Assembly: GCF_029309835.1 (NCBI RefSeq)
Contig: NZ_JARJHL010000003.1
Span: 350,001-414,000, forward strand
Source: Paracoccus sp. DMF-8
GTDB lineage: Bacteria > Pseudomonadota > Alphaproteobacteria > Rhodobacterales > Rhodobacteraceae
DNA: 64,000 bases
Direction: 5' to 3'
Made by a program: the position numbers and the translations under genes. The notes under the pieces are model-generated. The model saw only the letters and a list, made by a program, of their open reading frames with translations. It did not search any database and was not told the DNA's origin. This document shows, in pieces, positions 20,422 through 28,838 of the stretch (the stretch's first letter is position 1; the number at the start of each line of letters is the position of its first letter).

Positions 20422-21359
20422 AAGCCATTTTCGCCGCCGGGCTGACCGCCCTGCTGGTCCAGCCCGCGCTGGCCGATGACAAGCTGACGCTGATGCTGGA
20501 CTGGTTCGTGAACCCCGATCACGGCCCGATCATCGTCGCGCAGGAGAAAGGCTTTTTCAAGGACGCGGGCCTTGAGGTCGAGGTGATCGCCCCCGCAGAC
20601 CCCGCGGACCCGCCGAAACTGGTCGCGGCGGGGCGTGCCGATCTGGCGGTCAGCTATCAGCCGCAACTGCATCTGCAGGTGCATGAAGGCTTGCCGCTGG
20701 TCCGCATCGGCACGCTGATCGCGACGCCGCTGAACTGCCTGATGGTCAAGGCCGACAGCGGCATCGAAACCCCTGCCGATCTCAAGGGCAAGAAAATCGG
20801 CTATTCCGTGTCGGGCGTCGAAAGCGCGCTGATCAACGCGATGTTGACGGGCGCCGGGCTGAGCATGGACGATGTCGAGATGATCAACGTCAACTGGTCG
20901 CTGTCGCCCGCGCTGATGACGGGTCAGGTCGACGCCACCATCGGCGCCTATCGCAATTTCGAACTGACCCAGATGCGCATCGAGGGCGCCGAGGGCCGCT
21001 GCCTGTTCGTCGAGGAACAGGGCGTCCCGAATTATGACGAGCTGATCTTTGTCGCGAATCCGGACCGGCTGGACCGCGAAATCGCGACCCGTTTCCTGCA
21101 GGCGGTCGAACGTGGCGCGAATTACATCGTCAACCACCCCGAAGACGCCTGGACGACCTTTTCCGCCACCGCCCCCGATCTGCGCGATGAGCTGAACACG
21201 CAGGCGTGGAAAGACACCGTGCCGCGTTTCGCGCAAAGCCCGGCGGCGCTGGATCAGGGCCGCTACGCGCGGTTCGAAACCTTTCTGCACGATCAAAAGC
21301 TGGTCGACAGCATCCGCCCCGTATCCGATTTCGCGATTGATCTGGGGGCACCCGAATGA
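20418..21359 (+). CDS. thiY: ABC transporter substrate-binding protein for a thiamine pyrimidine precursor
   Basis: Periplasmic binding protein of the NMT1/THI5-like fold that delivers a formylated aminopyrimidine for salvage. The product is 313 residues, with a signal peptide (about 1-19, ending ALA) and then LTLMLDWFVNPDHGPIIVAQEKGFF, which is characteristic of ThiY. LKGKKIGYSVSG and a helix-rich C-terminal lobe follow. The ATG at 20418 overlaps the thiF stop. Placement before tenA, thiZ and thiX completes the salvage unit. Confidence 0.9.
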   Translation: MKAIFAAGLTALLVQPALADDKLTLMLDWFVNPDHGPIIVAQEKGFFKDAGLEVEVIAPADPADPPKLVAAGRADLAVSYQPQLHLQVHEGLPLVRIGTLIATPLNCLMVKADSGIETPADLKGKKIGYSVSGVESALINAMLTGAGLSMDDVEMINVNWSLSPALMTGQVDATIGAYRNFELTQMRIEGAEGRCLFVEEQGVPNYDELIFVANPDRLDREIATRFLQAVERGANYIVNHPEDAWTTFSATAPDLRDELNTQAWKDTVPRFAQSPAALDQGRYARFETFLHDQKLVDSIRPVSDFAIDLGAPE

Positions 21360-22027
21360 GCTATGGCACCTGCTTTGCCGCTTGGCGCGCGGCATGCGCC
21401 GATGACTGGCACGCCTATACGCATCATGATTTCGTCAACGCTCTGGGCGATGGCACCCTGCCCCGCGCCGCTTTCCTGAACTATCTGACGCAGGATTACC
21501 TGTTTCTGGTGAACTTTGCCCGTGCATGGGCGCTGGCCGTGGTCAAGGCGGGCAGTTTGGACGAAATGCAGGCCTGTTCGGCGACGGTCCACACGCTGCT
21601 GGACGGGGAAATGGCGCTGCATGTCGGGATCTGCGCCCGCGAAGGCATCAGCCGCGACGACCTGCTGACAGCGCAAGAGGCGATCCCGAATCTGGCCTAT
21701 ACGCGCTATGTGCTGGACAGCGGCTTTTCGGGCGATTTTCTGGACCTGCTGGCCGCGCTGGCGCCCTGTGTGCTGGGCTACGGCGAAATCGGCACGCGGC
21801 TGGCGGCCAGCGCAGCAGCGGATACGCCCTATCGCGAATGGATCGACACCTATGCGGGCGATGATTATCAGCAGGCTTGCCGCGATGTCGGTGCGCTGCT
21901 GGACCGCGCGGTTACCCGGCGCCTTGGCGCAAATGCCAGCGACAGCCCGCGTTGGGCCGAACTCTCGCGCCGCTTTGCCACCGCCACCCGGCTGGAGGTC
22001 GGCTTCTGGGGGCTGGGTCAGCCATGA
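21356..22027 (+). CDS. tenA: Aminopyrimidine aminohydrolase / thiaminase II (TenA)
   Basis: Hydrolyses aminomethyl-HMP (from thiamine breakdown) to HMP, feeding ThiD. The product is 223 residues. The active-site Cys is at about residue 138 (LAPCVLGYGEIG), with the Asp/Tyr/Phe cluster (TQDYLFLVNFARA) and C-terminal Glu in LEVGFWG. ATGA overlaps couple it to thiY and thiZ. Confidence 0.93.
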   Translation: MSYGTCFAAWRAACADDWHAYTHHDFVNALGDGTLPRAAFLNYLTQDYLFLVNFARAWALAVVKAGSLDEMQACSATVHTLLDGEMALHVGICAREGISRDDLLTAQEAIPNLAYTRYVLDSGFSGDFLDLLAALAPCVLGYGEIGTRLAASAAADTPYREWIDTYAGDDYQQACRDVGALLDRAVTRRLGANASDSPRWAELSRRFATATRLEVGFWGLGQP

Positions 22028-22729
22028 CAGAGGTCGCGCAGGTCACCGGGCAGGCTTGGGTCGGGGATCAGCCCCTGTTCGGTCCCGTCGATCTGCGCCT
22101 GCATCAGGGCGAATGGACCTGCCTGCTTGGGCCTTCGGGCGTCGGGAAATCGACGGTCCTGCGGCTGATTGCCGGGCTGGAAACCGGCGTGAGGTTTCAG
22201 GGCGCGGCGCGCTGCGACCTGCCGGTCGCGCTGATGGCGCAGGATGCCGGGCTGATCGGCTGGCTGGATGTCGCAGGCAATGTCACGCTTGGCGCGCGGC
22301 TGCGCGGGCAGGCGCCCGACCACGACCGCGCCAATGCGCTGATCGCGGCGGTGGGCCTGACCGACCGCGCCGGCCACCTGCCCGCCCGCCTGTCCGGCGG
22401 CCAGCGCCAGCGGGTCGCGCTGGCCCGCACCCTGTTCGAGGATCGCCCGCTGGTCTTGCTGGATGAACCCTTTTCCGCGCTGGACGCCCGCACCCGCACG
22501 GGGATGCAGGATCTGTCCGCCGATCTGTTGCAGGGCCGCACCGTGCTGCTGGTCACCCGCTGACCCGGCCGAGGCCGCGCGGCTTGGTGACCGCATCCTG
22601 CTGCTGACTGAAACCGGGATCGAGGATCAGCCCACCCCCGGCCCCCGGCCCCAAGGCCGCGCCCGCCCCTATGACGCGCCTCAGGTGCTGACGGCGCAGG
22701 CCGCGCTGCTGCGAAGGATGCTGGCATGA
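22024..22729 (+). pseudogene. thiZ: ThiZ, ABC transporter ATPase of the pyrimidine-precursor importer, with a frameshift
   Basis: The first frame (22024-22563) has Walker A LLGPSGVGKST, Q-loop MAQDAGLIG, signature LSGGQRQRVALART and Walker B LVLLDEPFSALD, then stops right after VLLVTR. The normal next part (DPAEAARLGDRILLLTE ...) continues in the +1 frame and ends at 22729, where its TGA overlaps the thiX ATG. One extra base in the CCCGCTGACCC stretch (about 22555-22565) explains it. Without it the product would be about 234 residues. Whether this is a real mutation, an error, or a +1 recoding site (stop context UGA C) cannot be decided here; the shortened form lacks the H-loop. Confidence 0.88.
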
Positions 22730-23457
22730 AATCCGTCCTGACCGTCATTCTTGTCGCGCTGGCCCTGTGGCAGGGCGTGATCTGGCTGGCCGGGATGCCG
22801 CCCTTTCTGCTGCCCGCGCCGCAGGCCGTGGCACGGGCGCTGTGGCTGAACCGCGCCGAAATCGCCCATGCCGCCCTGTTCACCGGGGCCGAGGTCCTCG
22901 CCGGTTTCGTGATCGGCGCGACGCTTGGGGCGATGCTGGCGATCACCATGGCATCGTCGCGTCGGATCACCGGGGTTCTGCATCCGCTGCTGACCTTCAG
23001 CCAGACCATCCCGGTTTTCGCGCTGGCACCCATCCTGACGCTGTGGCTGGGCTATGGCATGTCGCCAAAGATCGCGATGACGGTGCTGATCGTGTTCTTT
23101 CCCGTGGCCAGCGCCTTTCTGGACGGGCTGCTGCGCACGCCCCCCGCCGCGCTGGATCTGGCGCAGGTGATGGGGGCAAGCCGCTGGCGGGTCATGCGCC
23201 ACCTGCGTATTCCGGCGGCCCTGCCGCAACTGGCGACGGGCCTGCGGCTGGCGGCGGTCTATGCGCCCATCGGCGCGGTGATCGGGGAATGGGTCGGCGG
23301 CGCCAAAGGCTTGGGCGCGCTGATGATCCACGCCAATGGCCGGATGAAAACCGATCTGGTCTTTGCCGCGCTGCTGGTCCTGTCGCTGATGACGATCCTG
23401 TTTGCCCGCGCGGTCAGCATCGGGTTGCGCCGCTGGCTGCACCGATACGGAGCGTGA
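22726..23457 (+). CDS. thiX: ABC transporter permease of the thiamine-precursor importer
   Basis: Inner-membrane permease of the SsuC/TauC/ThiX type, 243 residues with about six hydrophobic helices. The cytoplasmic EAA loop reads ALDLAQVMGASRWRVMRHLRIPAALP. It pairs with ThiY and ThiZ. The ATG at 22726 overlaps the end of the restored thiZ frame, supporting the frameshift reading of that gene. Its stop abuts the convergent mobA stop. Confidence 0.9.
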   Translation: MKSVLTVILVALALWQGVIWLAGMPPFLLPAPQAVARALWLNRAEIAHAALFTGAEVLAGFVIGATLGAMLAITMASSRRITGVLHPLLTFSQTIPVFALAPILTLWLGYGMSPKIAMTVLIVFFPVASAFLDGLLRTPPAALDLAQVMGASRWRVMRHLRIPAALPQLATGLRLAAVYAPIGAVIGEWVGGAKGLGALMIHANGRMKTDLVFAALLVLSLMTILFARAVSIGLRRWLHRYGA

Positions 23458-24084
23458 TCACAAAACCCGCGCGGCCGCCGACAGATCGGCGGGCGTGTTC
23501 AGGTTCAGGAAGGGATCGACCGGGCGGCTGTCGAACACCGCCCGCCCCGGATCATGCGCGGCCGCATATTGTCCGGGCCGCAACAGGCCGCTTTCCAGCG
23601 CCAGCGCCAGATCGTCATGCAGCGCGACCGGCCACAGCCCGCAGGTCGGATGATCGCGCATCCGGCCCGTTTCATCGCTGCTCGCGGCCAGCGCAATGCC
23701 GTGACGCCCCGCCGCCTCGCGCAGGCGATGCACCAGATCCAGCGGCAGAAACGGCGTATCCACCGAAACGCTGACAAAGGCATCCGCCCCCTGCGCCCGC
23801 GCCCAAGCCATCCCGGCCAGAATACCGGCCAAAGGCCCCGGAAAGCCCGGAAAGGTGTCAGGCAGGACCGTCAGACCGTAATCCGCGAACAGATCGGGGT
23901 CGGCATTGGCGTTCAGCGCGATCTCTCCGCATTGGTCGCGCAGCCTTGTGATCACATGTTGCAGCAGGGTTTCACCGCCAAGCGTCAGCAGCGCCTTGTT
24001 GCGGCCGCCCATGCGGGTCGCGCGGCCTCCGGCCAGGATCACGGCGGGGATATTCTGTCTTTTGCGGGGCAGGATGGTCACCAT
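23458..24084 (-). CDS. mobA: Molybdenum cofactor guanylyltransferase
   Basis: Attaches GMP to molybdopterin to make the bis-MGD cofactor. The product is 208 residues. The N-terminal nucleotide motif VILAGGRATRMGGRNKALLTLGG, the SVDTPFLPLDLV metal site and a HPTCGLWPV segment (as in HPVFGLW of the family) are seen. The ATG at 24084 gives the proper start. Ends base-to-base with thiX. Confidence 0.92.
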   Translation of the reverse strand: MVTILPRKRQNIPAVILAGGRATRMGGRNKALLTLGGETLLQHVITRLRDQCGEIALNANADPDLFADYGLTVLPDTFPGFPGPLAGILAGMAWARAQGADAFVSVSVDTPFLPLDLVHRLREAAGRHGIALAASSDETGRMRDHPTCGLWPVALHDDLALALESGLLRPGQYAAAHDPGRAVFDSRPVDPFLNLNTPADLSAAARVL

Positions 24085-24162
24085 TCAGCGTCTGATCCGC
24101 CCAAAGTGACGCCGGACGCGGCAAAAGACCACCCCCTATGGATTCGCGAAGGCTCGACCCCG

Positions 24163-24196
24163 GAAAAAAGGGCCGGATGCGCGCTATCCGCATCCG
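24163..24196 (-). terminator. Rho-independent terminator of wrbA
   Basis: CGGATGCG (24174-24181) pairs with CGCATCCG (24189-24196) around a 7-base loop. On the minus strand the stem is followed by GGCCC and six T residues. It lies 50 bases past the wrbA stop. Confidence 0.82.
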
Positions 24197-24245
24197 ACCC
24201 CATTGTCCCGCGATCAGGGGACCTTAGCCGCTGTTTCCGATCGGA

Positions 24246-24845
24246 TCAGGCGAACAGCCTGGCTGCGGTATCAGCCGCGCGGCGGCCCAGATAGCGCGCG
24301 CCATCCAGTTCCTCGGTCGAGGGCTGGCGGCTGCCGTCGCCATTGGCGATCGTCGTGGCGCCATAGGGCGCGCCGCCAACGATCTGGGAATTGTCCATCT
24401 GCGCGGCAAAACCGTAATCCAGACCGACGATGGTCATGCCGAAATGCAGCATGTTGGTGATGATCGAAAACAGCGTCGTTTCCTGACCGCCGTGCTGCGT
24501 CGCGGTCGAGGTAAAGGCCGCGCCGACCTTGCCGTTCAGCGCGCCTCTGGCCCAAAGCCCGCCGGCCTGATCCAGAAAATTCGCCATCTGGCTGGACATG
24601 CGGCCAAAGCGCGTGCCGGTGCCGATGATGATGGCGTCATAGTTTTCCAGATCGGCGACGGTGGCGACCGGCGCTGCCTGATCCAGCTTGAAATGCGCGG
24701 ATTTCGCGACATCTTCGGGGACCAGCTCGGGGACGCGCTTGATGTCGACGGTGGCGCCGGTTTCGCGGGCACCTTCGGCAACGGCGGCAGCCATCTGTTC
24801 GATGTGGCCATACGCCGAATAGTAAAGAACCAGAACCTTGGTCAT
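24246..24845 (-). CDS. wrbA: NAD(P)H:quinone oxidoreductase, WrbA type
   Basis: FMN enzyme reducing quinones by two electrons, limiting semiquinone stress in the cytoplasm. The product is 199 residues. The flavodoxin fold starts [17 protein letters not shown] (FMN phosphate loop); [40 protein letters not shown] and [11 protein letters not shown] are WrbA hallmarks. The ATG at 24845 replaces the ORF opening at 24911. A perfect 19-bp palindrome lies about 95 bases upstream. Confidence 0.95.
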   Translation of the reverse strand: MTKVLVLYYSAYGHIEQMAAAVAEGARETGATVDIKRVPELVPEDVAKSAHFKLDQAAPVATVADLENYDAIIIGTGTRFGRMSSQMANFLDQAGGLWARGALNGKVGAAFTSTATQHGGQETTLFSIITNMLHFGMTIVGLDYGFAAQMDNSQIVGGAPYGATTIANGDGSRQPSTEELDGARYLGRRAADTAARLFA

Positions 24846-24939
24846 GGGGGCTATCCTTTTTTCACGAACGAATTTGCGTGTGTGATGATCAGATAGCCCC
24901 GGACAAGCCAAAACATCAGCCCCGGTTTACGGATCGCCG

Positions 24940-24958
24940 CGTTCGAAATTTTCGAACG
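24940..24958. promoter_or_regulatory. Perfect 19-bp palindrome between wrbA and the lutG-like gene
   Basis: CGTTCGAAA-T-TTTCGAACG, with 9-bp arms around one central base. It lies directly after the stop of the exported-protein gene and about 95 bases before wrbA. No T tract follows on either strand, so an operator (for wrbA) is at least as likely as a terminator. Confidence 0.5.
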
Positions 24959-25558
24959 TCAGGGCTGGATCGCCGCCGCGATGACCCGGCCAAGCGCAAA
25001 GGCGCGCTGTTCGATGATGACCGGGGTTTCGCACACATAGGTCAGCGCCTGCTGGCGGTCGGTAAAGATGCGGGTTTCCCAGTCCAGCGCCGCTTCCTGC
25101 GCGTCGATGGCGTCGAAATCGGGGCTTTCGGCGCGCTCCATTTCGGCCATGCGGGCGCGGCGGTCCTCGATGGATCTGGCCAGATCGACCTGTTTGTGAC
25201 CATAGCGCGAGATGCCCTGAATCAGCGCGCCGCGATGATCGTCCAGCCGTTCGAATACCGCGACCATCAGCGCCGTCAACTGGTCGTTGCTGGCCGTGGC
25301 GGCGAATTCGGCGATCTGGGTTTCAGCATCGGCAATAGGCAGGCGGCGCTGTTCCAGCCGGTCGGCAAAACCCGCAATCGCCGGGTCCGAAACCAGCGCC
25401 TGCACCGCCTCATCCGGGACCGGGCCGGTCCAGACCTGACCCAGTGACAGATGCGGCTGCTTGCGCTGGATGCAGGGCCAGTCGGGATCCGTGCCGGTAT
25501 CGGCCCAGGCCTGACCGCAGATCAGCGCCAGCCCGGCCATCATCAGGAATTTCTTCAT
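24959..25558 (-). CDS. Exported hypothetical protein, last gene of the PQQ/lut-type ABC operon
   Basis: A 199-residue protein with a signal peptide (about 1-20, ending GQAWA). The mature part has TDPDWPCIQRKQPHLSLGQVWTGP near its N-terminus and a long helical region (about 75-175) with a second Cys near the end (YVCETPVIIEQRA), so a disulfide is possible. I do not know its function. Its place after the ABC permease, 8-10 bases on, matches the exported protein (LutG position) of methylotroph lut clusters; this is inference from position and export only. Two adjacent ATGs (25561, 25558) follow a GAGGGGGGA ribosome site; the second is chosen on spacing. Confidence 0.72.
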   Translation of the reverse strand: MKKFLMMAGLALICGQAWADTGTDPDWPCIQRKQPHLSLGQVWTGPVPDEAVQALVSDPAIAGFADRLEQRRLPIADAETQIAEFAATASNDQLTALMVAVFERLDDHRGALIQGISRYGHKQVDLARSIEDRRARMAEMERAESPDFDAIDAQEAALDWETRIFTDRQQALTYVCETPVIIEQRAFALGRVIAAAIQP

Positions 25559-25568
25559 CATTCCCCCC

Positions 25569-26384
25569 TCATCCTCCCTTTCTGCGGGCCCAAAGCCCTT
25601 TTGACGGGTCATACATCCAGACCGCGCCCAGGAAAAATACCGTCAGACAGCCCAGCACGACGCCAAGCGACAGCCAGTTGACCTGTCCGTAAAGCGCGAA
25701 CCGGATCACCTCGACCGCGTGGGTAAAGGGGTTCAGCGCGCAGATATCATGCAGCAAGGTCGAGCTTTCGCGCATCCGCCACAGCGGGTAAAGCGCGGTC
25801 GAGGCGAAGAACATCGGAAAGATCACGAAGTTCATCACGCCCGCAAAGTTTTCCAGCTGCCGGATGCCGGATGACAGGAACAGCCCCAGGGCGCCCAGCA
25901 TCAGCCCCGACACGAACAGCGCGGGCAGCACCGCGACATAGCCCCAGACCGGCGGCCGGATGTCCCAGAACCAGGCGATCAGCAAAAAGGCATAGACCTG
26001 CAGAATCGACACCAGCACCCCCGCGACCAGTTTCGACCCCAGCAGGAACCAGCGCGGGAAAGGGCTGACCAGCAGGGTTCGCATCGCCCCGGTTTCCCGG
26101 TCGTAAACCATCGACAGCGACGATTGCATCCCGTTGAAAAGCTGGATCATTCCGCACAGACCGGGGGTGACATAGACCTCATACAGCACATAGGTCTGAT
26201 AGGGCGGCGTGATCGACAGGCCCAGAACCGCGCGGAACCCGGCGGCAAAGATGAACAGCCAGACCAGCGGGCGCACCAGCGCCGCCAGAAAGCGGCCGCG
26301 TTGATTGACGAAACGCAGCGTCTCGCGCCGGGTGATGCCCAGAAAGGCGGTCAGCCACATGCGGGGGGTCGGATCGGCGCTCAT
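25569..26384 (-). CDS. ABC-2 type transporter permease (PQQ/lut-associated)
   Basis: Inner-membrane permease, 271 residues with about six hydrophobic segments, of the ABC-2 family (NodJ-like). The conserved loop MVYDRETGAMRTLLVSPFPRWFLLGSK and the C-terminal NPFTHAVEVIRFALYGQ are typical. It belongs to the transporter regularly found with PQQ-dependent alcohol dehydrogenases; the corresponding permease in Methylorubrum lut clusters is LutF. The ATG at 26384 overlaps the ATPase stop (ATGA), so the long upstream frame extension was rejected. The transported species is not shown by sequence. Confidence 0.85.
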   Translation of the reverse strand: MSADPTPRMWLTAFLGITRRETLRFVNQRGRFLAALVRPLVWLFIFAAGFRAVLGLSITPPYQTYVLYEVYVTPGLCGMIQLFNGMQSSLSMVYDRETGAMRTLLVSPFPRWFLLGSKLVAGVLVSILQVYAFLLIAWFWDIRPPVWGYVAVLPALFVSGLMLGALGLFLSSGIRQLENFAGVMNFVIFPMFFASTALYPLWRMRESSTLLHDICALNPFTHAVEVIRFALYGQVNWLSLGVVLGCLTVFFLGAVWMYDPSKGLWARRKGG

Positions 26385-27124
26385 GCCACGGTCCCCCCTG
26401 TCCCCTCGGCCCCGGTCAGCGCCAGAAAGGCGGCGGTCAGGTCGCCATGCGGCGCGGCGATCCGTTCGGCGCGGCCATCGGCCAGCACCTGCCCGCGATG
26501 CGGGATCACCAGCCCGTCGCTCGGGCGGATTTCGTCCATGATATGCGTGGCCCACAGCGCCGAGACACCCTGCCGGGTCAGATCACGGGTCAGCTCGACC
26601 ACCTCGGCGCGGGATTTCACGTCCAGACCCACCGTCGCCTCGTCCAGCAGCAGGATTTCGGGACGGTGGATCAGCGCGCGGGCGATTTCGGCGCGGCGTT
26701 GCTGGCCACCCGACAGGGCGGAAACCTTGCTGTCCAGCCGGTCGGACAGGCCCACCTGCGCCAGCACCTCGGCGGCGCGCAACAGGGCGGGTTTGCGCGC
26801 AATGCCATGCAGCGCGGCGTGATAGGTCAGGTTTTGCGCCACGGTCAGATCGGCATCCAGCGCACGCGACTGAAACACCACCCCAAGCCGCGCCAAGGCC
26901 CGGCCCGGCGTCTGGCGCAGATCGTGCCCCGCCACCCGGATCACGCCCGAAGTATTGTCGTAAAGCCTTGTAATCAGGGAAAACAGCGTCGTCTTGCCCG
27001 CGCCGTTGACGCCCAGAAGGGCGGTAAAGCTGCCGCGTGGAACGGTCAGGGACACATTCTTCAGCGCCTCGAACCTGCCGAAGCGATGGCTGACGCTGTC
27101 TATGGAAAGGGCGTTTTCTGTCAT
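26381..27124 (-). CDS. ABC transporter ATP-binding protein (PQQ/lut-associated)
   Basis: Cytoplasmic ATPase partner of the adjacent ABC-2 permease, 247 residues. Walker A GVNGAGKTT is at about residues 37-45, Q-loop VVFQSRALDADLTV, signature LSGGQQRRAEIARAL, Walker B ILLLDEATVGLD and H-loop ATHIMDE. The signature and DEATVGLD wording fit the PQQ-dehydrogenase-associated ATPase family. The ATG at 27124 gives a normal start; the frame opens 14 codons earlier without conserved sequence. The lut counterpart is LutE. Confidence 0.9.
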   Translation of the reverse strand: MTENALSIDSVSHRFGRFEALKNVSLTVPRGSFTALLGVNGAGKTTLFSLITRLYDNTSGVIRVAGHDLRQTPGRALARLGVVFQSRALDADLTVAQNLTYHAALHGIARKPALLRAAEVLAQVGLSDRLDSKVSALSGGQQRRAEIARALIHRPEILLLDEATVGLDVKSRAEVVELTRDLTRQGVSALWATHIMDEIRPSDGLVIPHRGQVLADGRAERIAAPHGDLTAAFLALTGAEGTGGTVA

Positions 27125-27230
27125 GATGTCAGGCGCGGGGATGGCCCCGCGCCCCATTCTTTTCACGCACGGGTCATGCTGGCCGGCGCGTCAGCGCAAG
27201 GGATGGGCTGCGGCATGACCGATGCTCCTC

Positions 27231-27805
27231 TTACTGAATGTTGAACACGGCTTGCTGGGTTTCGCCCTGAGAGCCGGGAATCGACAGCGTGTAGCGGCCC
27301 GGAACCATCGCGACAAAGCTGATCGTTGCCGTGCCCGCATCATCGAATTCCAGCGAGTGGACACCCAGAGGGCGGATTTCGATATCGTTGATCACGACCT
27401 CGTTGATCCAGATCGCGCGGAAGAAGTCGCCACCCGACAGCGCCAGTTCCGCCGTGCCGTCGGCATTGATGTTGATGCGGTAGTAACCTCCTGATTTCAG
27501 GTTATATTCAGCCGTGGCAACCGGCTTGCCCGAACCCAGGGTCAGGGTGCAAGAAGGGTGCGGTTGTCGCGCGCCAGAATGCCCGAGAAACCGAAATCGA
27601 ATTTGCCCGTCGCGTCATGGACGCCTTCTTCGGCGGCCGCGGCCTCTTCGGCATCATCATCGTCGTCGTCATCTTCGTCGCCCGCGACCTCGGCACCGGC
27701 TTGTGCCGCAGCCTCGGTTTCGGGTTTCGGCGCGGGCGCGTCCTGGGCCGTGGCGGGCAGCGCAAGGCTGGTCGACAGCAGCAGCAGGGTCAGGAATCGG
27801 GTCAT
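27231..27805 (-). pseudogene. Secreted acidic protein with Asp run and beta-sandwich-like C-terminus, frameshifted
   Basis: The first frame (27805 down to 27542) encodes a signal peptide (about 1-20, ending ATA), a Pro/Ala/Glu linker, an acidic run GDEDDDDDDDAEEAAAAEE (about residues 43-61) and FDFGFSGILARDNRTLL, then a stop. The continuation lies in another frame with no start of its own: LGSGKPVATAEYNLKSGGYY, GGDFFRAIWINEVVINDIEI, FDDAGTATISFVAMVPGRYT, ending FNIQ at 27231. One missing base near 27545-27556 would restore about 191 residues. The C-terminal part resembles cupredoxin-like secreted domains. The acidic run could bind divalent or trivalent cations; position inside the lut-like operon makes this worth testing, but it is inference. 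Confidence 0.7.
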
Positions 27806-27856
27806 GGTCTTTCCTCCTCAGACAGTCTTTTTTGGAATTGTTCGGGCTATTCGGGC

Positions 27857-28828
27857 TCAGTTGGGCGCAACGACGACGCCCCAGGGTTGCTGGCCCACGG
27901 CGATCGACTTGATGACCTCATCCTTGGCCACGTCGATCACGGAAACGTCGTTCGAATTGCCGTTGGTGGTGAACAGGTATTTTTCGTCGGGCGTAAATGC
28001 CAGTTGCCAGACGCGCTGGCCGACAAGCAGGTAATCCAGCACCTCATCGGTTTCGCCATCGACCACCGCGATCCGGTTCGCGGGGCCAAGCGCGACATAG
28101 ACCTTTTTGCCGTCCGCCGTGACGCGGACGCCGACGGGCTGGATCGCCTCGGGCAGGACGCCGGGGATTTCAAAGGTGATTTTCTTGTCGATCTGCTGGG
28201 TTTCGGGGTTGATGACGCTGACCGTGCCGCCGATTTCGGCGCTGACATACAGTTTCGTCCCCGCCGGGTTGTATTGCGCGAAACGCGGGCGCAGATCGAC
28301 CAGCACGTTGGCGGTGATTTCAAAGGTTTCGGTGTCGATGAAATGCGCCATGTTGGTGGTTTCGGACGTGTTGATGACCACCTTGCCGTCCGGGCTGACG
28401 CCCATGCCTTCGGGTTCGACGCCGACCGGGATTTCGGCCAGCACCTGATGGGTTTTCACATCGACCACGGTGACCAGGTTGTCGTCTTCGTTGGCGATAT
28501 ACAGCGGGTTGCCCGACGGGTGCAGGACGAACAGCTCGGGGTCCGGTCCCGAAGGCAGCGTATGGGTTTCCTGAAAGGTCTCAGGATCGTAGACCCGCAC
28601 CAGATCATCGTCCGAGGCGCAGACATACAGTTCCTTGCCATCGGGGCTGATGGTGATGCCACGCGGCCGGTTGCCACCGGGGAAGGTGCCGATCACCTCC
28701 AGCGTATCGCTGTCGATGACCGTGATATCATTGCCTTTTTCGTTGGAAACAAAGACACGGTTGGCAAAGGCGGGCGCCGTAGTCAGGCAGATCGCAAGGA
28801 TGGCGGAAGTCGTAAGAGCGGCTTTCAT
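27857..28828 (-). CDS. YVTN beta-propeller protein, PQQ-catabolism associated
   Basis: A 323-residue periplasmic protein: signal peptide (about 1-22, APAFA) and seven-fold repeats of the type VFVSNEKGNDITVIDSDTLEV, LYVCASDDDLVRVYDPETFQ, PLYIANEDDNLVTVVDVKTH, and so on. Repeats of this type form a propeller. The family is tied to PQQ-dependent alcohol oxidation gene sets; the lut cluster of methylotrophs has a propeller (LutD) in the same relative place, before the ATPase gene. It is 10 bases downstream of the substrate-binding gene. Metal or cofactor binding is not shown by sequence. Confidence 0.88.
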   Translation of the reverse strand: MKAALTTSAILAICLTTAPAFANRVFVSNEKGNDITVIDSDTLEVIGTFPGGNRPRGITISPDGKELYVCASDDDLVRVYDPETFQETHTLPSGPDPELFVLHPSGNPLYIANEDDNLVTVVDVKTHQVLAEIPVGVEPEGMGVSPDGKVVINTSETTNMAHFIDTETFEITANVLVDLRPRFAQYNPAGTKLYVSAEIGGTVSVINPETQQIDKKITFEIPGVLPEAIQPVGVRVTADGKKVYVALGPANRIAVVDGETDEVLDYLLVGQRVWQLAFTPDEKYLFTTNGNSNDVSVIDVAKDEVIKSIAVGQQPWGVVVAPN

Positions 28829-28838
28829 GGCTTTTCCT

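Noticed and set aside
27530..27565. Programmed -1 frameshift in the acidic secreted protein
   Set aside because: No X-XXY-YYZ slippery heptamer or following pseudoknot is visible; a missing base is simpler.
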